Below are positions 1-13,200 of a stretch of DNA of 64,000 nucleotides, piece after piece; positions within the stretch are counted from its first letter, which is position 1; each line of letters begins with the position of its first letter. The DNA comes from Marthasterias glacialis. Taxonomy: Eukaryota; Echinodermata; Asteroidea; Forcipulatida; Asteriidae. The DNA lies in the NCBI GenBank assembly GCA_911728455.2, contig OU452221.1, positions 7,885,047 through 7,949,046 on the forward strand, given 5' to 3'. The notes beneath the pieces are model-generated. The model saw only the letters and a list, made by a program, of their open reading frames with translations, did no database searches and was not told where the DNA came from. Both the position numbers and the translations under genes were made by a program.

Positions 1-957
1 AAATAAATGGCCCAGTGACCAGGGGTAGTAATGTCAGAACCGCTTTGATACGCCCTTCGGGCTGTGATAAAGCTGGTTATTATTTTTATTATTATATCGA
101 GTTTTACGTGTGCGAGGTTCTGTTTCTTCAATTACATTACTTTTGTCGGGAAAGTCAAGTTTAGCGATGAAATATATGAAAGTAAATAAATTTAACAAAT
201 CAATGCCGAAAACCTCGAGAATAAACTTGACCCCAGTTTCCAGCTACTTGTAAACAATTACAAATTTTGCCCAACTGACGTTCATGTTATCATTAAACCT
301 ATGGAATGGTTGCACAAATTCGTGCTTGATTTGCATCTATCTATTATGGTGCTAAATAGACTGTGTAAGTCTCGCGCATATTCGAACATTAGGGTCCGTT
401 AAAGAGCGTGATTTTGTTTCCTTTCACATGTTACAGCAATGTGTGTGGGACCAAAATGGTCCCAAAGATGTTCGAATACGCGCGAGACTTGCACAGTCTA
501 TTGAAGAATAAGTATGGGAAATTGGTGATTCTGCAGAGGGGACCTTAAGGAAACAGATGAGGGTGAGGACCCCTGGGCATGCAATGTGCATTGAGCCGGG
601 AAGTATTTTTAAAAGTTATCATGTGTAAAAAAAGTATTAAGCAGTAAAAGGGCCATTGAAGAAATAAAAAACACATAAAAAAAACTAACTAACAACAGAC
701 AAAAAACAAAAAAATATATGACAGGTCAGCAATGTATGAAACAGATTGGAACAACTATTCAACAATTTATTTATTTTTGTTTCACCGCGACAAGACCATT
801 GAATTTGATGAAATTTTCACAGGGTTGTTGTTTAGTGTGTTTATTGAAAACTAGAGTATTGGAAGAAGTTGACTTCAATTTACAGTGATATACTGTAACT
901 GTGGATCACCAAAGTTTTACTAAGTATTTTCTGTATTTACCTAGGGTGTTCTTTTAG
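1..957. other. Sequence upstream of the first visible MOV10 exon
   Basis: No supported exon was found. It contains a palindrome-like fragment near 1-100, the foldback at 357-502 and AT-rich sequence. If the acceptor at 957 is real, this is intron or 5' UTR/promoter. Confidence 0.5.
357..502. repeat. Foldback/MITE
   Basis: Terminal arms TAGACTGTGTAAGTCTCGCG (357) and CGCGAGACTTGCACAGTCTA (to 502) are inverted repeats continuing inward through ATTCGAACAT/ATGTTCGAAT. There is no coding content, consistent with a non-autonomous DNA element. Confidence 0.8.
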
Positions 958-1242
958 TCGCATCATCTACACGCTTCGGATGAAAGGCAAAGTGAAAGTC
1001 ACGGGTGAGAATAACCAAGTGATCATTCCAAACTTTGCCAAGGCTCAGTTCAGTGCCGTACAGCTGCTATTCCTGGATCTAAAGGCAGAGGCCACAAAGG
1101 TTTCATCACCCCGTACCAGTGGGCACCCTTACTTCTGTGCAGACTGCAATGTACACGGAACTTCTAAAGAAAGGTTCACAGAGCATCTTAGGGGGAAAAA
1201 GCATCTTCAGCAGATGTACTACAAGAGTATAAAGATGCAGAG
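958..1242 (+). CDS. MOV10: MOV10 exon 1 in window: U1-type C2H2 zinc finger
   Basis: The exon follows an acceptor ending TTCTTTTAG at 957 and ends before GTACTT at 1243, chosen because only this donor (phase 2) joins exon 2 without a stop. A more tempting GTAAAA donor at 1250 is out of phase. Residues about 58-82 read YFCADC...EHLRGKKH, a C-x2-C-x12-H-x5-H finger of the U1/JAZ kind, which in other proteins binds double-stranded RNA. The first ~50 residues (starting at ATG 980 or upstream) are basic and unrecognised. Vertebrate MOV10 lacks this finger as far as I recall, so this may be an invertebrate-type N-terminus. That the exon belongs to MOV10 rests on splice phase and spacing, not on homology to exon 2. 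Confidence 0.72.
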
Positions 1243-4200
1243 GTACTTTGTAAAAAGGAAATATTATAACACCTCTTCCTTTGATTCTATCTGTTGATTG
1301 GCCGAACGTGCGTAACGTAGTGTTGTGTATAAACTTATCAGATTGTATGTAGGTTACAAAATGTAAAACAGCTTCACTTAATCCAGTGTGCCTTGATTTA
1401 GTAGAGACTATTCCTGGTGTTCTTAATCACGGTTTAACAAAAGAAGGATTGAGCACAGACCACATACAATCGGCCATATCCCGCAACAGCTTACAACCAA
1501 CAATTGTGAGGTAAACAAGCTTCCTTAGATTTGTATGATGACTCCTCCCCCCCTCCCCGCCACAAACACGCATTTGTCCTCGCTCTGTCAAACCAGGTGG
1601 ATCCCTTTGGTTAAAGTCATCGGTGTCAATGGGTAGACATGCTCACACTGATACACATGTTTGTTGAAGAAGAAAAAAAGTCTTTCCCGAGCTAATATGA
1701 CTCATCAGGCTGGTTTTTATGTCCGGTTTCCTTGGCATTGAACAACTGAGACTATTTATGTTCCCCCTGGACAGGATGCCAGTTCATCGTAGGTTTAACT
1801 CCCCAGCTCTCGCCGGTACCCATTTTTACTTCCGGGTGGAGAGAAGCAATTATGATAAAGTGCCTTGCTCAAGGACACAAGGTGTCTCGACTGACCAGGC
1901 CAGGATTCGAACCCACATTCTGTAAATCACATGCTTGTCAACCCGGTAAATCAAGAACTTCTCTTTGTTTTTACATTGTGTTGACATTTTTTACAGGCAA
2001 TACTCCCATTGGTTTTGTACATAAAATTGTACTGTGACGGCCCCAGTCTGTTTACCACTGAGATCCCTTCTGTTAAAGTCCCAGTGTCCTAGTAGACATG
2101 CTCACACATGCAGACAAGTGTGTAAACACCTGTAATTGGGGACCTCATATTGTTCCTCTTTTGTTCATAGTTTTTGGCAACAGCTCCCATTGGTGTTGTA
2201 CATGCTTTCTAACATTTACCCAACCAGGGACCTCATCGTCTATACGTCCCCGTTTTGAACGCCCACACCCACCCACACACAAAGGAAAAATGAAAGCTCA
2301 AAAATATCCCACTCAATGTGAGTTATTTCAAATGGCCTTAGTCCAAAAGTTGTTTTGGTATTAGCAAGTTGTTTAAGGTTGGTATGTCTGGTGATCTGCC
2401 ACGCATGATTGCCACCCTATTCTTCTAGGTTTTGATAAATTCAATAAAACCCAGAAAAGTAGAGTTTTTAAGGTGCAATTTCACAATTAAATTTATCTTT
2501 TTCTTTCCTTTAAAAGGCCCGAGTTGATAGAGAGTCGTAAAGGCATCAAAGTTGCCTGTGAATACTACGATGGGGATGGAAGTATAGCATTCTCTATGGA
2601 AAGAAACTGCAAAAAAGAATTTCACATTACTGTCCGAAATAACAGGTAAATGTTTATAATCCTTTTGAATGGGGGATCCAGTTGGCTTGGTGGTTTCAGT
2701 CCCTACCTTTCACCTCTGTGGACGCCAGGTTCAAATCCCTCCCTGGACCAGAACCTTGTATGTGGATTGGGTTTTTAGTCCCTAATTGATTCCATGAGTT
2801 TTCCTCCCACATCTAAAACTGACATTTATTCATCGCCTTCTCTTCATCGCCTTCTTTTCACAGGTAACTTCAGGCCTAGGATACGAGGTTCCTTGGTTTC
2901 ATTACCAGAAAGATAAAATTACAAAATTTTTCATTTTTAACCTTTTTAGAAATTTTAAAATGTGCTGATTTCAAAAGGAGGACAGTAAAGAACCCAAAAA
3001 GCTAGTTGCACAGTCATCAAAAGTACCCTAACAATCTTCATAAAGATAGAAAGTTAATTTAAAATGTCACTCTAATGAGGTTCACTTATTCGAGCAGGCC
3101 ATCGCAAGGAAGTCGCCATTATACTAAATAGCGTGGCACTTTTGTTATTGTTTTATTCAGTGTGTCTGATGAAATACAATTCATAGCCTGGGTAATGTTG
3201 AAACGACAGCCAGACATCACCATCCACCAATCTGTGCAAGATGAACTTCTGATGCCAGGTAATACCAAATACATTCAAATGGACACCAAACAAGCACAAG
3301 CTTTTGGTGTACCAGTTAATGCAGTGATACAGTTTCAGTGATACAGTTTGTAGTGCATGCTTTCTCTTTGTCACAAATAAAACAACTCCCCTTTTCATAC
3401 TAGACAAATTTCCAAGGAAATTCTCAGGAAAATTTGGTTGACTCTTTCACACTTGGCAAATTCCCGGGGAAAAAAGTGACCCTTGCTTGAGAGTAGGTTT
3501 AAGGCAAGAGAAGACTCAGGGTTGGTTTGCACATTAAGTGGTCATCTTTCCCAGAGAAGTTGCATTAAGTGTGAAAGGAATGTGGTTTGGGTGAGGTTAA
3601 AATTACCCAGGAATTCTGGGGATTTATTTCTTTAGAATCGACTTGTTATGGTGAAAAGGTTTAATATGACTGACCAGTCCATATCATCCTTAGTTAGCCA
3701 ATAACAGTTTTTGGAAGAGTAAACTAAAGTACTCTAGTTTAAAACTAATTCTGCATCCAATCAACCTGTGCAAATTTCATTAAATTTTGTTGGTCACATT
3801 GAAGTGAAAAAAGAAGAAAGAACTTGCTGTTTTGTTGGGATTTTATGCATGTTCATAACAAGCTTATTTTGATTTTGGTAACTGAAATAAGCTTTGGTGA
3901 TTTAGGGGTCTTCAAGTGCTATTTTCTCAACTTTGACATTATTTCTATGGAGGATTGATACAGTTATAAACTTTATAATTAGTGAGATTTCAGATGGAGA
4001 TTTATGAATTTTGTTTTTAATTACTGCCAACCCTGTACAAATCTTTGAGATCTTTGTGTCACATGTTTAAATAGAAATATACTAATGGATTATTTTTCAT
4101 AGATGTAGATGTAGCAGTTTTTCCAAGTTTCAAACACTACAGTCTTAGGTGGCAACAATAAAGAAACAGTTTTAATGTATTTAAATTGTTCTGACTTAAA

Positions 4201-7200
4201 GGGATGCAGTTCAGTTTGAAGGTCAGTGTCAAGACAAATTCGCTCACCGTTCTCCAGAGCCCACTTCTTTTGGCCTTCAAGCTTGCCAAGGAAACCAAGG
4301 TACCCCCTTACCACTAAACGATTTAAGACGATTTCCTAAAGTATTAGTTAAAGCCACTGAAGTACGAGTTGAAGAACTTTAATTCACAAAGAAGGCATGG
4401 ATTGCTTCCATTGCCCAGGTCCTGACCTTGATGGGCCCATTTGAAAAATTATTTATTCTTTCTCACTTCATTCTTCTTTTCTTTTGTAAATCTTCCTCAT
4501 GTTACCAACTACATAATTTTTAACAATATAGAAACAAAACAGGAAAACTCACATTATACCTAAATTTTGAGAACAATAGTTCAATGGGTTACCCAACTAG
4601 GCACGGCACTCGTTAGAGTGCTTTTCACACTCGTTAGTGCGCTCTTCACCTGTCTTAAAAATGAAAAGACAGCAAAAAGAAAAATAACTTCTTAAAAATA
4701 TTATTTAAATCTATCTGGTGATGAAACCAAGGGATACTCAAAAGCGACAAGCACTGTGACATGTAGGCCTGAAGATGTAGAGAAGATGATAAAGAAATGT
4801 TCACTTTTTGATGTGGAAGGAAAGCCCTAAATAGGGACATCCTTGTAATCCAGGGGTGGATTCAGGGGGTGGGTCCAGGGGGTCCTGACCCCTCCCTGCT
4901 CTCGGCAAATTTATAAAAAAAAATATTGTTTTCCTTTTGTAACCATTAAACTTGCGCCATCACATAATTATAGCCCTAATCTTTCTACAGATCATAGCTC
5001 ACATTATGGTAGTAAATGTTCAAGACTCAAGTGGCTGCTAAATAACTCACACAGATCCTTGTCATTTGATTGTCAAAACATGTTTTAAATGTCATCCATT
5101 TTTTTGCCGTAGTTGAATTTGTAGAAAAAAAAACTATTATCTGATTGCATCATAGCCATGATCGTTGTGACCCTTCAAATATCCAGGTATATTTTCTCTG
5201 TATTTTAAATGCAATTGAAAAAGAAGGCATTGGTAAATGAATTTGATAAACCGAAGCCTGTTCACCAAGTAAACATAAAATCCATGTTTTGTTTTCTCAA
5301 ATAGGCTTTCCAGATTTTGCGCTTTCTGAAGATTGAAGTCGTGAGTGAGATAGCGAATGATCTTCCTCCTACCGTACCCTACGAACGCCCCAAGAAAAAG
5401 TCAATGAAGGAGCTATGGGGAGATATTGTGGAGGGTGAACGTCCACCATCGTGAGCTGCTTTTATTATATTATAGGGCATTTCTTAACATGAAATGTTTC
5501 AGACATCAAATCACATTGATATTGTGGCTGATTTTTGGGTCGTCTTCACTTTTAATTAGGGAATAACAGTGCGAGGACCCGGTCTTCACTGCTTGGTAAT
5601 GACCGGGGTGGTGGCTGGCCGCTGTTAACGACCAAGCCGGAGGCGCGGTCGTTAACAGCGGCCAGCCACCACCCAAGGTCCTTACCAAGCAGTGAAGACC
5701 GGGTCCTCGCACTGTTATTCCCATTAATAAATACCTTTTTAACGAAATAAACGGCTAAAATCGTCCATTTAGTAACTTTTCTTTCTTGGAGATACTTGCT
5801 TGTTTTGTTAGCCGGTCTTTATATCGCCGTTAATACACCCCCACGTGATCACGTTTTGACCAATCAGAATCCACAAACTGTCCTAGGTATTTATTAATGC
5901 CATTTCACTATGTCCAAGAAGTTCTTGATTTTGGCAGGGGCATCATCATAGACAAATGGGGACTCTTTGGTTAAGGGGAGCAGAGGAGTTGATTTGCTCT
6001 AAATTTTACACAGATAAAAAATCCAACAAGCATCAAGTTCTAATAAGAAGTCTTTTTATTTGCCAACATTTTTCCAACTTAATATCACAATTTTTTTTTT
6101 TTTTTTTTTTTGGGGGGAGGTTGCCCCCCTGCCCCCTGCTCGTATGCCTATGGGCATCATGTACAAATAGTGGCTGGCATTTGCGCTAAAGGCAGTTTCA
6201 GTAACAAAACTTGAGGAATTTTGTAAAAATAAACCAAGCTTTTGGGGAAATCAAAAATATATATATATTAGAAAAGGTAAAGAAGAGACTTTGAACTCCA
6301 TTTCAGTGATACTTGAAAGCTGTAGAATTCTTTTACAAAACTGCTTTGATTGTAACAAACATTTTACTTTTAGTCTACAGCCTTGCAATATCAAATTCAT
6401 TTCGTTTAAACGGGTCAAAATGACCAAATTATTCACAGTAAATCAGAATATAATGCTGAGTTTGACTTGACTTTGGATACTTTCCTCCTTAAAAAAAAAT
6501 AAATAAAAAATTAGAAACACACTGACATTTTTGCCATTGCCACACAAACAATGATACAGATACAATGCCACATTGTCTGTAAATTTTCAACATGTTTAAA
6601 AAAAGAAAACCCCGAAACACAGACTCTGCTTTCTGTTTTTCACAATGTCAGCTCCAACAAGAGTAAGTTGGTGATGGGAGAGCTAAAGCCTTACAACATA
6701 CCAGCACGGATTCGCTTCATGGGCCGACCTGATGACCAAGATGACGACAAAGAGTAATATATTCATATGGTTTTTGTCCTTGTCTTAAATTGCTACATGA
6801 AGCCATGATGCTTTTTCTGTGTGTGTTGAAACCCATAAAAATATAGAAAATTTGCAACTGTTGATGTACAGCTATTTTCAAATAAAACTTGTCACATACT
6901 ACAAAAAGAAAACCGGACAATTTATGTATGTATATTATATTTATATTTTTTTTCTGAAATCGCTTAAACTTTTCATTTCAAGTTGAATTTGTTCATGCAC
7001 ATACCTTTCTATTATTTATTGTAGTTCCTGTTCATGTTTCTTCTTTATTTAATGACATGTCTGTTATGATTTCATTTTAAAACCACTTTTTAAATTGTTT
7101 ATATCTCCCGTTTGTTTGATTAAATTGTTGATACATTTATCCACTATTAATTTCTTATTTTTCATTTTTATTTTATCTTCTGTGGGAGACTGATTTGTAT

Positions 7201-10200
7201 GTGAATGAGTTACCCTGACTGAAGATCAGAAATAAATTATATCTTGATAAATAACAAATAAACAGGTTATATAAAAAAAAACGTAATTTCCCAATCAAAA
7301 ATTAATTGCAAGTATTATGGGGTAATAAGTCAAAAATGATATATAAACATGTACTGATTTAAAACTATGTTCAGGCGGAACACTTATGAGATGCCACTGA
7401 CGTGGGACAACTATGAAGAGAAACTGTCGGATTTGCTTCACATTGAGGAGAAGCAGATGGAGGTGGACATCCGTAGATATGACTTGGAGGGGTCCACAAT
7501 GAAAAAGGATGGAAGATTCCTACGACTTCGAGTAAGTAAATTCCTTAACCAGTTGACGCCAGCCGACTTGTATCCACAAAAAAGCAGGAAATCATGCTTA
7601 GCAGATTTCTTTGCCAAGCAAAACAGTAAGCAGTACACCAATTACAACATTGATAACTTTATAGCAAGATTTTTCTGTACTTCATTAGCTTTATGAAATT
7701 GGTCCCAGTTGACAAAGCCTTGTGTCTTTCTGCTGGGCGACTAACAAAATGTTTCTCTTTTAAAATGAAATTGCTCTTCCCTGTTCTGCAGGTCCTAGGC
7801 CTTGCTGAGAATCGTCCCTCCGTGCTCAAGGGAGACCATCTTTTTGCTCGCTACCTGAGTGATCAGGACAATGGTAAGAAATACAAGGGATACGTCCATC
7901 GTGTGGAACTGGAAGAGCTGGTCCTTGGTTTTGACAAAGGGTAAGATATTGGTTTCACACAATCAATGTATACCGTTGGAAAGGCTTTGCATGGTGGAGT
8001 CTTGATATGGTTTTCGTTTTTGCAATAACACCAACTAATTTTGTTGAGTAGAATTAGTGGAATTTATTTCTGATAGAAATGTAGGGAGTTTGTTTATCAA
8101 GAACAACATTTCTTGACAGAATGCTTGGACTTTCAGAATTTTTTTTTTTTTCTTACGAAATCAAATCAAATCCCTTTTTGATTTTTAAGGACAATGCCCA
8201 CCTCTCGCTGGTATATCCATGAAAATGCTTTTCGAGCCAGCAAGTGCCGGCGACATTGAAACATGCCATTGTGTAAAATCGGAATACCGGAATAAATGTC
8301 TCCTGGACATTACACTATTGAGTTTTCACAGAGCACGCACACACCGTCTAATTCTTCATTTCACCCACACAAAGAGAAATCATGGTCTTGAATGTTTAGC
8401 CAATCTTTTGCTATTGTGCGGTGGTTATTGTGTAATCCCCGATTCCAGACTTTTGTCCTTTTGTTCCATGAAGAGAATTACGAGACATCGAGAGGCTTTC
8501 ACCATTGTTTATTCATTGAGTTTCAGCTCAATGGAGGTAAGTCAGGTTGAACCCGGGGATCCAGCCATGGTTCTGGGTTTAGTACCAATCCTAGGTTTTT
8601 TAATTCATGCTGCATGAATTTGACATTTTCTCGGTAGAGAAAACAAAAACATGGTGCAACAAAGATAATCTTTGTTCTCTTGGCTTTGTCAAGTCAATGT
8701 GTCTTTGTGCCGGCGGAACTCTCAAAGAAAAAATTATTCCGGCAATTCCAAGAAAATAATAATCACGCCAGGCTAGACGGGAAAAAAATGGAAGAAAATC
8801 GGCAGCAACTGTTTGAATAACACTTTGATAGCAGTGTTGGCTTGTGAATATTGTAATTAATTAATGCATGGTGTAGTTTTGGTGCTGAAGTAAATAATTG
8901 GAGCACACTACAATGACACCACACACTGTACAATTGGGTTTTTCAAAGGGATACCGCAAGTACACCAACCTAGATTGTGGTGGACTTTTGGTGTACACTA
9001 CAAACCTACACCAAAAATGCAAAACAAGTACACCAAATCTATTTAAAATTGTGGGAGGGTCACATAGCAAAATAAATTGCTTGCTGTGATGAACTTTTCT
9101 TGTATATTTTGTTTTGTTTCTTATCTCTTTTGAATGAAACTTTTTGTTGTACAAAAACAAACATTGGTCATGAACACTTAGCGTCTACTTTTAAACATGT
9201 CACTCAAACGACATCTTCTAATTTTGTTTAATGTGTTGATAAAATATGTCTATTTCCTTTACTCCATTTCCATTTTTTAGATTTGTGAGTAATCACATCA
9301 GTGGCCAAAAATATAACATTCAGTTCACCTTCAACCGGTTCCCACTTCGTCGTCAGCACTTTGCATTGGAGGAGGCACCGAAACACAACTTGGAGCCAGT
9401 TCTCTTCCCAAAATCCACCGACCAAGTGTCTAAAATGCCTCTGTGCATAGTAAAGGAGGACACAAGGTACGATAATGGAAACAAAATGTCATATTGATTT
9501 GGTTTTACCCTGACAGTGATGTGTGATAAGCACTGTATACTTTGTACTTCACCAAGTTCTCTGGAAAAAAATCAACAGGCATACTGCATAGGTGGGATTC
9601 AAACCCACAACCCCTGCATTCTGGAGCATGCCTCAACCGCTAGACCACCAAGTAAGCCTGGTGACAAGAGGTCACTTTGAATCCTGTAATAAGCAGCAGG
9701 TTACCACAAAAATCAATTAAAATAAAGTTTCAGTAATAAGTGGAACAAGTAAATGGCTTTGGAAATGTCCTAAAAAATAGCTTGAACAGTTTTGTCAAAT
9801 TTGTAATGGAGGAACAGGAGTGAAGACTATAATTAAGATTATCTTTAATAGGTTTCTAAATCTAATCTGAGGCTGTGTATTGTTTAAAAAGAGTATTGTG
9901 TAACTTATTAGGACACTTTAATGATCTTTTCTGTATTAAAGGAGTCTGAGCTCCGTGTTTAAAGACGAAAATCGCCAGTTTCAATCTGAAAGCTCCTTGA
10001 CTATAAAACTCATACCAGTACCAATACCAAGAACCATTGCTTATTTTGATTGCCTCAATTAAAATAAAGTCGATATGATTGTGCACAAAACCCCTGACAA
10101 AATATGAACTGGTTTTTTTTGTTATTTCTCACAAAACATAACACTAAATTTTTTGAATTTTTCTTAAGTTGTTTGTTTGGTGTTTAATGAAAACTAGAAA

Positions 10201-13200
10201 ATAAGAGCAAGTGACTCTTTCCCAAACTATGATATACATTTCCTTTAAAAAAACTGTTGGTTTGGTGTTATGAATAATTTAATTCAATTCATTTATCGCC
10301 AATTATTGAAAATGTAAAAATTGACATTTTTAGTAAACTCCAGTAAACAAATTACTTAAATAAATACACAAAATTACCCGTAAAATAAACCACCAGATAA
10401 ATACAAACAAAATACACGTAAAATGAATAAATAAATTACACTTAAACAAACAAACGAAATTACACGTAAAATAAACCACCAACTCTGTTTATAGTAACAA
10501 CTTCTTCAAGGAAAAGATTCTGTCATAGTTCAAGAATAATCCCAAACTGCTTTTTGTTTGAAAGTGTTCTCTGACTCATGAAACTTTTTTGCAGTGCGTT
10601 TGCAAGACAGCTGTTTGACAGGAAGCTCGCAACCAACGTGGAGCAGATGAGAGCCATCCAGCATATCACAAAAGGCTCCTCCCGTCCGGCACCTTATCTC
10701 ATATTTGGACCGCCAGGCACTGGCAAGACCGTTACCATGGTTGAGGCCATCAAACAGGTATATTAAAGACTGCTGCATGTTCCATGATGTGAAGCAGATT
10801 ACATTTAGTATACTAATTCTTGGATAATCACATCATGGAAAAGTCAAGCACATCATTTCAACCAGGGCATGATTCTCGTCCATTTTATGGCAAAGAATCA
10901 TCTTAGATTGAAGTAAGCCGATGGCATGGCACTTAGCCATTTTGAGATATGGTGGACACATTACTAAACTTTCCGCATTATTTTAGGATCCCGGTACACA
11001 GACAATAATGATGTTCTTTCAGAGTTTAATTTAGCTTCCCTTTGGCAAAGAAGACAAAATCTATTGCATAGTTTTGGGGAGAAACCACTCAGTTCTGACA
11101 GCTTTCGTAATTTACTTCCCCCGGTTAAGAACCGCACAAGAGTTCTTAGATCCAACACACAAGCCTCCTTAACTGTTCCTTTTTGTTTGTAACTTTTTGT
11201 ACATTAAAAGTCTTTTGGCCTTTGGGCCACTTGTTTCAATTTAATTTTGAATGAACTAATAATAAACCAGAAATATGACACTACTGTACTTGGTTTGGGT
11301 AAATTTGTCTGTATACACCCAGACCAAACAGTGCACTCATATAGTGTCCACCATACCTCAAAGAGGCTAACTGAATTGGCCTCGGAGGAATTTCTTAGTT
11401 GCATTGCATTGTGGTCAATGAAAATGTCCAATATCCTGTTGCAGGTATGCAATGCTTTGCCTGAGTGTCACATCCTTACCTCTTATCCTTTCATTAGTGC
11501 CACTGATCTGATTGCAAAATCTCTTAAGTCTCAACTATGAGGCATGCTGTCGGCCCCCTGACTTCTTAAAGATAGGAAGAAGAAAAGTTAGAAGGCATTC
11601 CTACCCAACCTCACTGTCATAAATAATGACCTTGTTACAGGTATACAACGCTTTACCTGAGTGTCACATCCTTGCCTGCGCTCCTTCTAATAGTGCCACT
11701 GATCTGATTGCAAAACGTCTGCTCACCGGTGCAGGAACACCAATAGATAAGACCTACCTTCTCAGAATGAATGCAACAAGTAGAGACTGGAAGACAGTGG
11801 ATGAAACTCTGAAGGTAAATTGAGATGAGACTGAAAGACTGTAGAAGTCTGATGCTCGTATTTGGGGATTTCTGTGAATCTTGAAGTTCCCACATACATT
11901 GCCTTATTGAAAGAAAAAGAAGCCTGAGGAAACCTGTAGATAAGGATGCTTGGTATCTGAACCAGAAACACCGGGGTAAACCCCTACTCATCCACGATAA
12001 ATGTGCTGGGTTCTTTTACATGCTCTACTCATCATTGTACACGGGACCTATAGCCTAACGTCCCATCGTAAGGACAAAGCAATTATATTAAATTGTCTTG
12101 CACCAACATTCTATAAACTACAGAACTTCAGTTTGGCGGACTAGATTGGTCGGCCATGACACTCCACAACCTGTACCGTTTGGAAGGAAATACATTCTCA
12201 CTAGGTCTGTTAACAGATGGATTGGAGTAAACTTGATTGATTTTCAAAACTTACTGAGTATACCCTCTCTTTATTGAGTTTTAGGAGAAAGAATGTTGCA
12301 ACTATGACAAGATGGCTGGAGAGACTTTCTTTTCTTGTAAAGAAGACATCATGAAGAAGCGTGTGGTAGTCACAACACTCTGCACTGCTGGACGGTTAGT
12401 TACAATTTAGTGCTAGTGTCTCATCGACCCATCTTTGTTCATTTTTTGGGGGTCAATCAAGCAATAAAAACAAAGGGAAACTGACTGGGCAAATTTTTAA
12501 ATCAATTTTGTGGTGAACAAAGAAAAATTTACTGGAGCGGGAGATTTGAACCTGTGACCACTGGTTTAACGTACTGATGCTCTACCAACTGAGCTATCCA
12601 GCCCTAATGTTGACTGTCTCCCTATTTTGTCAATATCTTTGTTCTGGAGGTGCCAGTCAGAAGACCGCCAACATTAGGGCTGGATAGCTCGGTTGGTAGA
12701 GCGTCGATACGTTAAACCGGTGGTCGCAGGTTCATATCCTGTTCCAGTCAATTTTTCTTTGTTCACCCTAAATCTGATTTTTTTTTCTTCAACATTTTCA
12801 AAATGCATGCCTGTTTTAAAGGCTGATTTTCCCATTTTTTTTCTTTCTATGGCTTCAGAATGATGCTGCAGGTTATAGATAACTACAAGGCTGTTCCTAA
12901 TATACACATGTACTGGGAAAAAAGTGCTTGACAAAAAAACTATATTTTGCGAGTCCAATTGCAGGTTGGCTCAGTGGTTTCCTTCCCTGCCTTTCACCTC
13001 TGTGGATCCCAGTTCGAAATCCCGGACCGGATCCTTGCATGCGGAATGGTTTTTCAGTCCCTACCTGATTGCATGGGTTTCCCCCATTTGGGGTTTCCCT
13101 CCCACTTCTAAAACTGAACATTCAATTCAATTTAATTTTGGTTTATTTTTTAAAAATACATCACATTATAAAAAGTCAAAGACTAAAGGAATTTGGTTTA

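Noticed and set aside
2098-2364. 88-codon plus frame
   Set aside because: It lies in the MOV10 intron, has biased composition, no splice support and no family resemblance.
8219-8617. 132-codon plus-strand open frame
   Set aside because: It lies inside the three-copy dispersed repeat and the frame is not kept in the other two copies; no family resemblance.
12532-12760. Possible functional tRNA genes
   Set aside because: The heads keep A and B boxes, but anticodon arms are imperfect, there is no Pol III terminator just after the tRNA part, and the same SINE tail follows in several copies.
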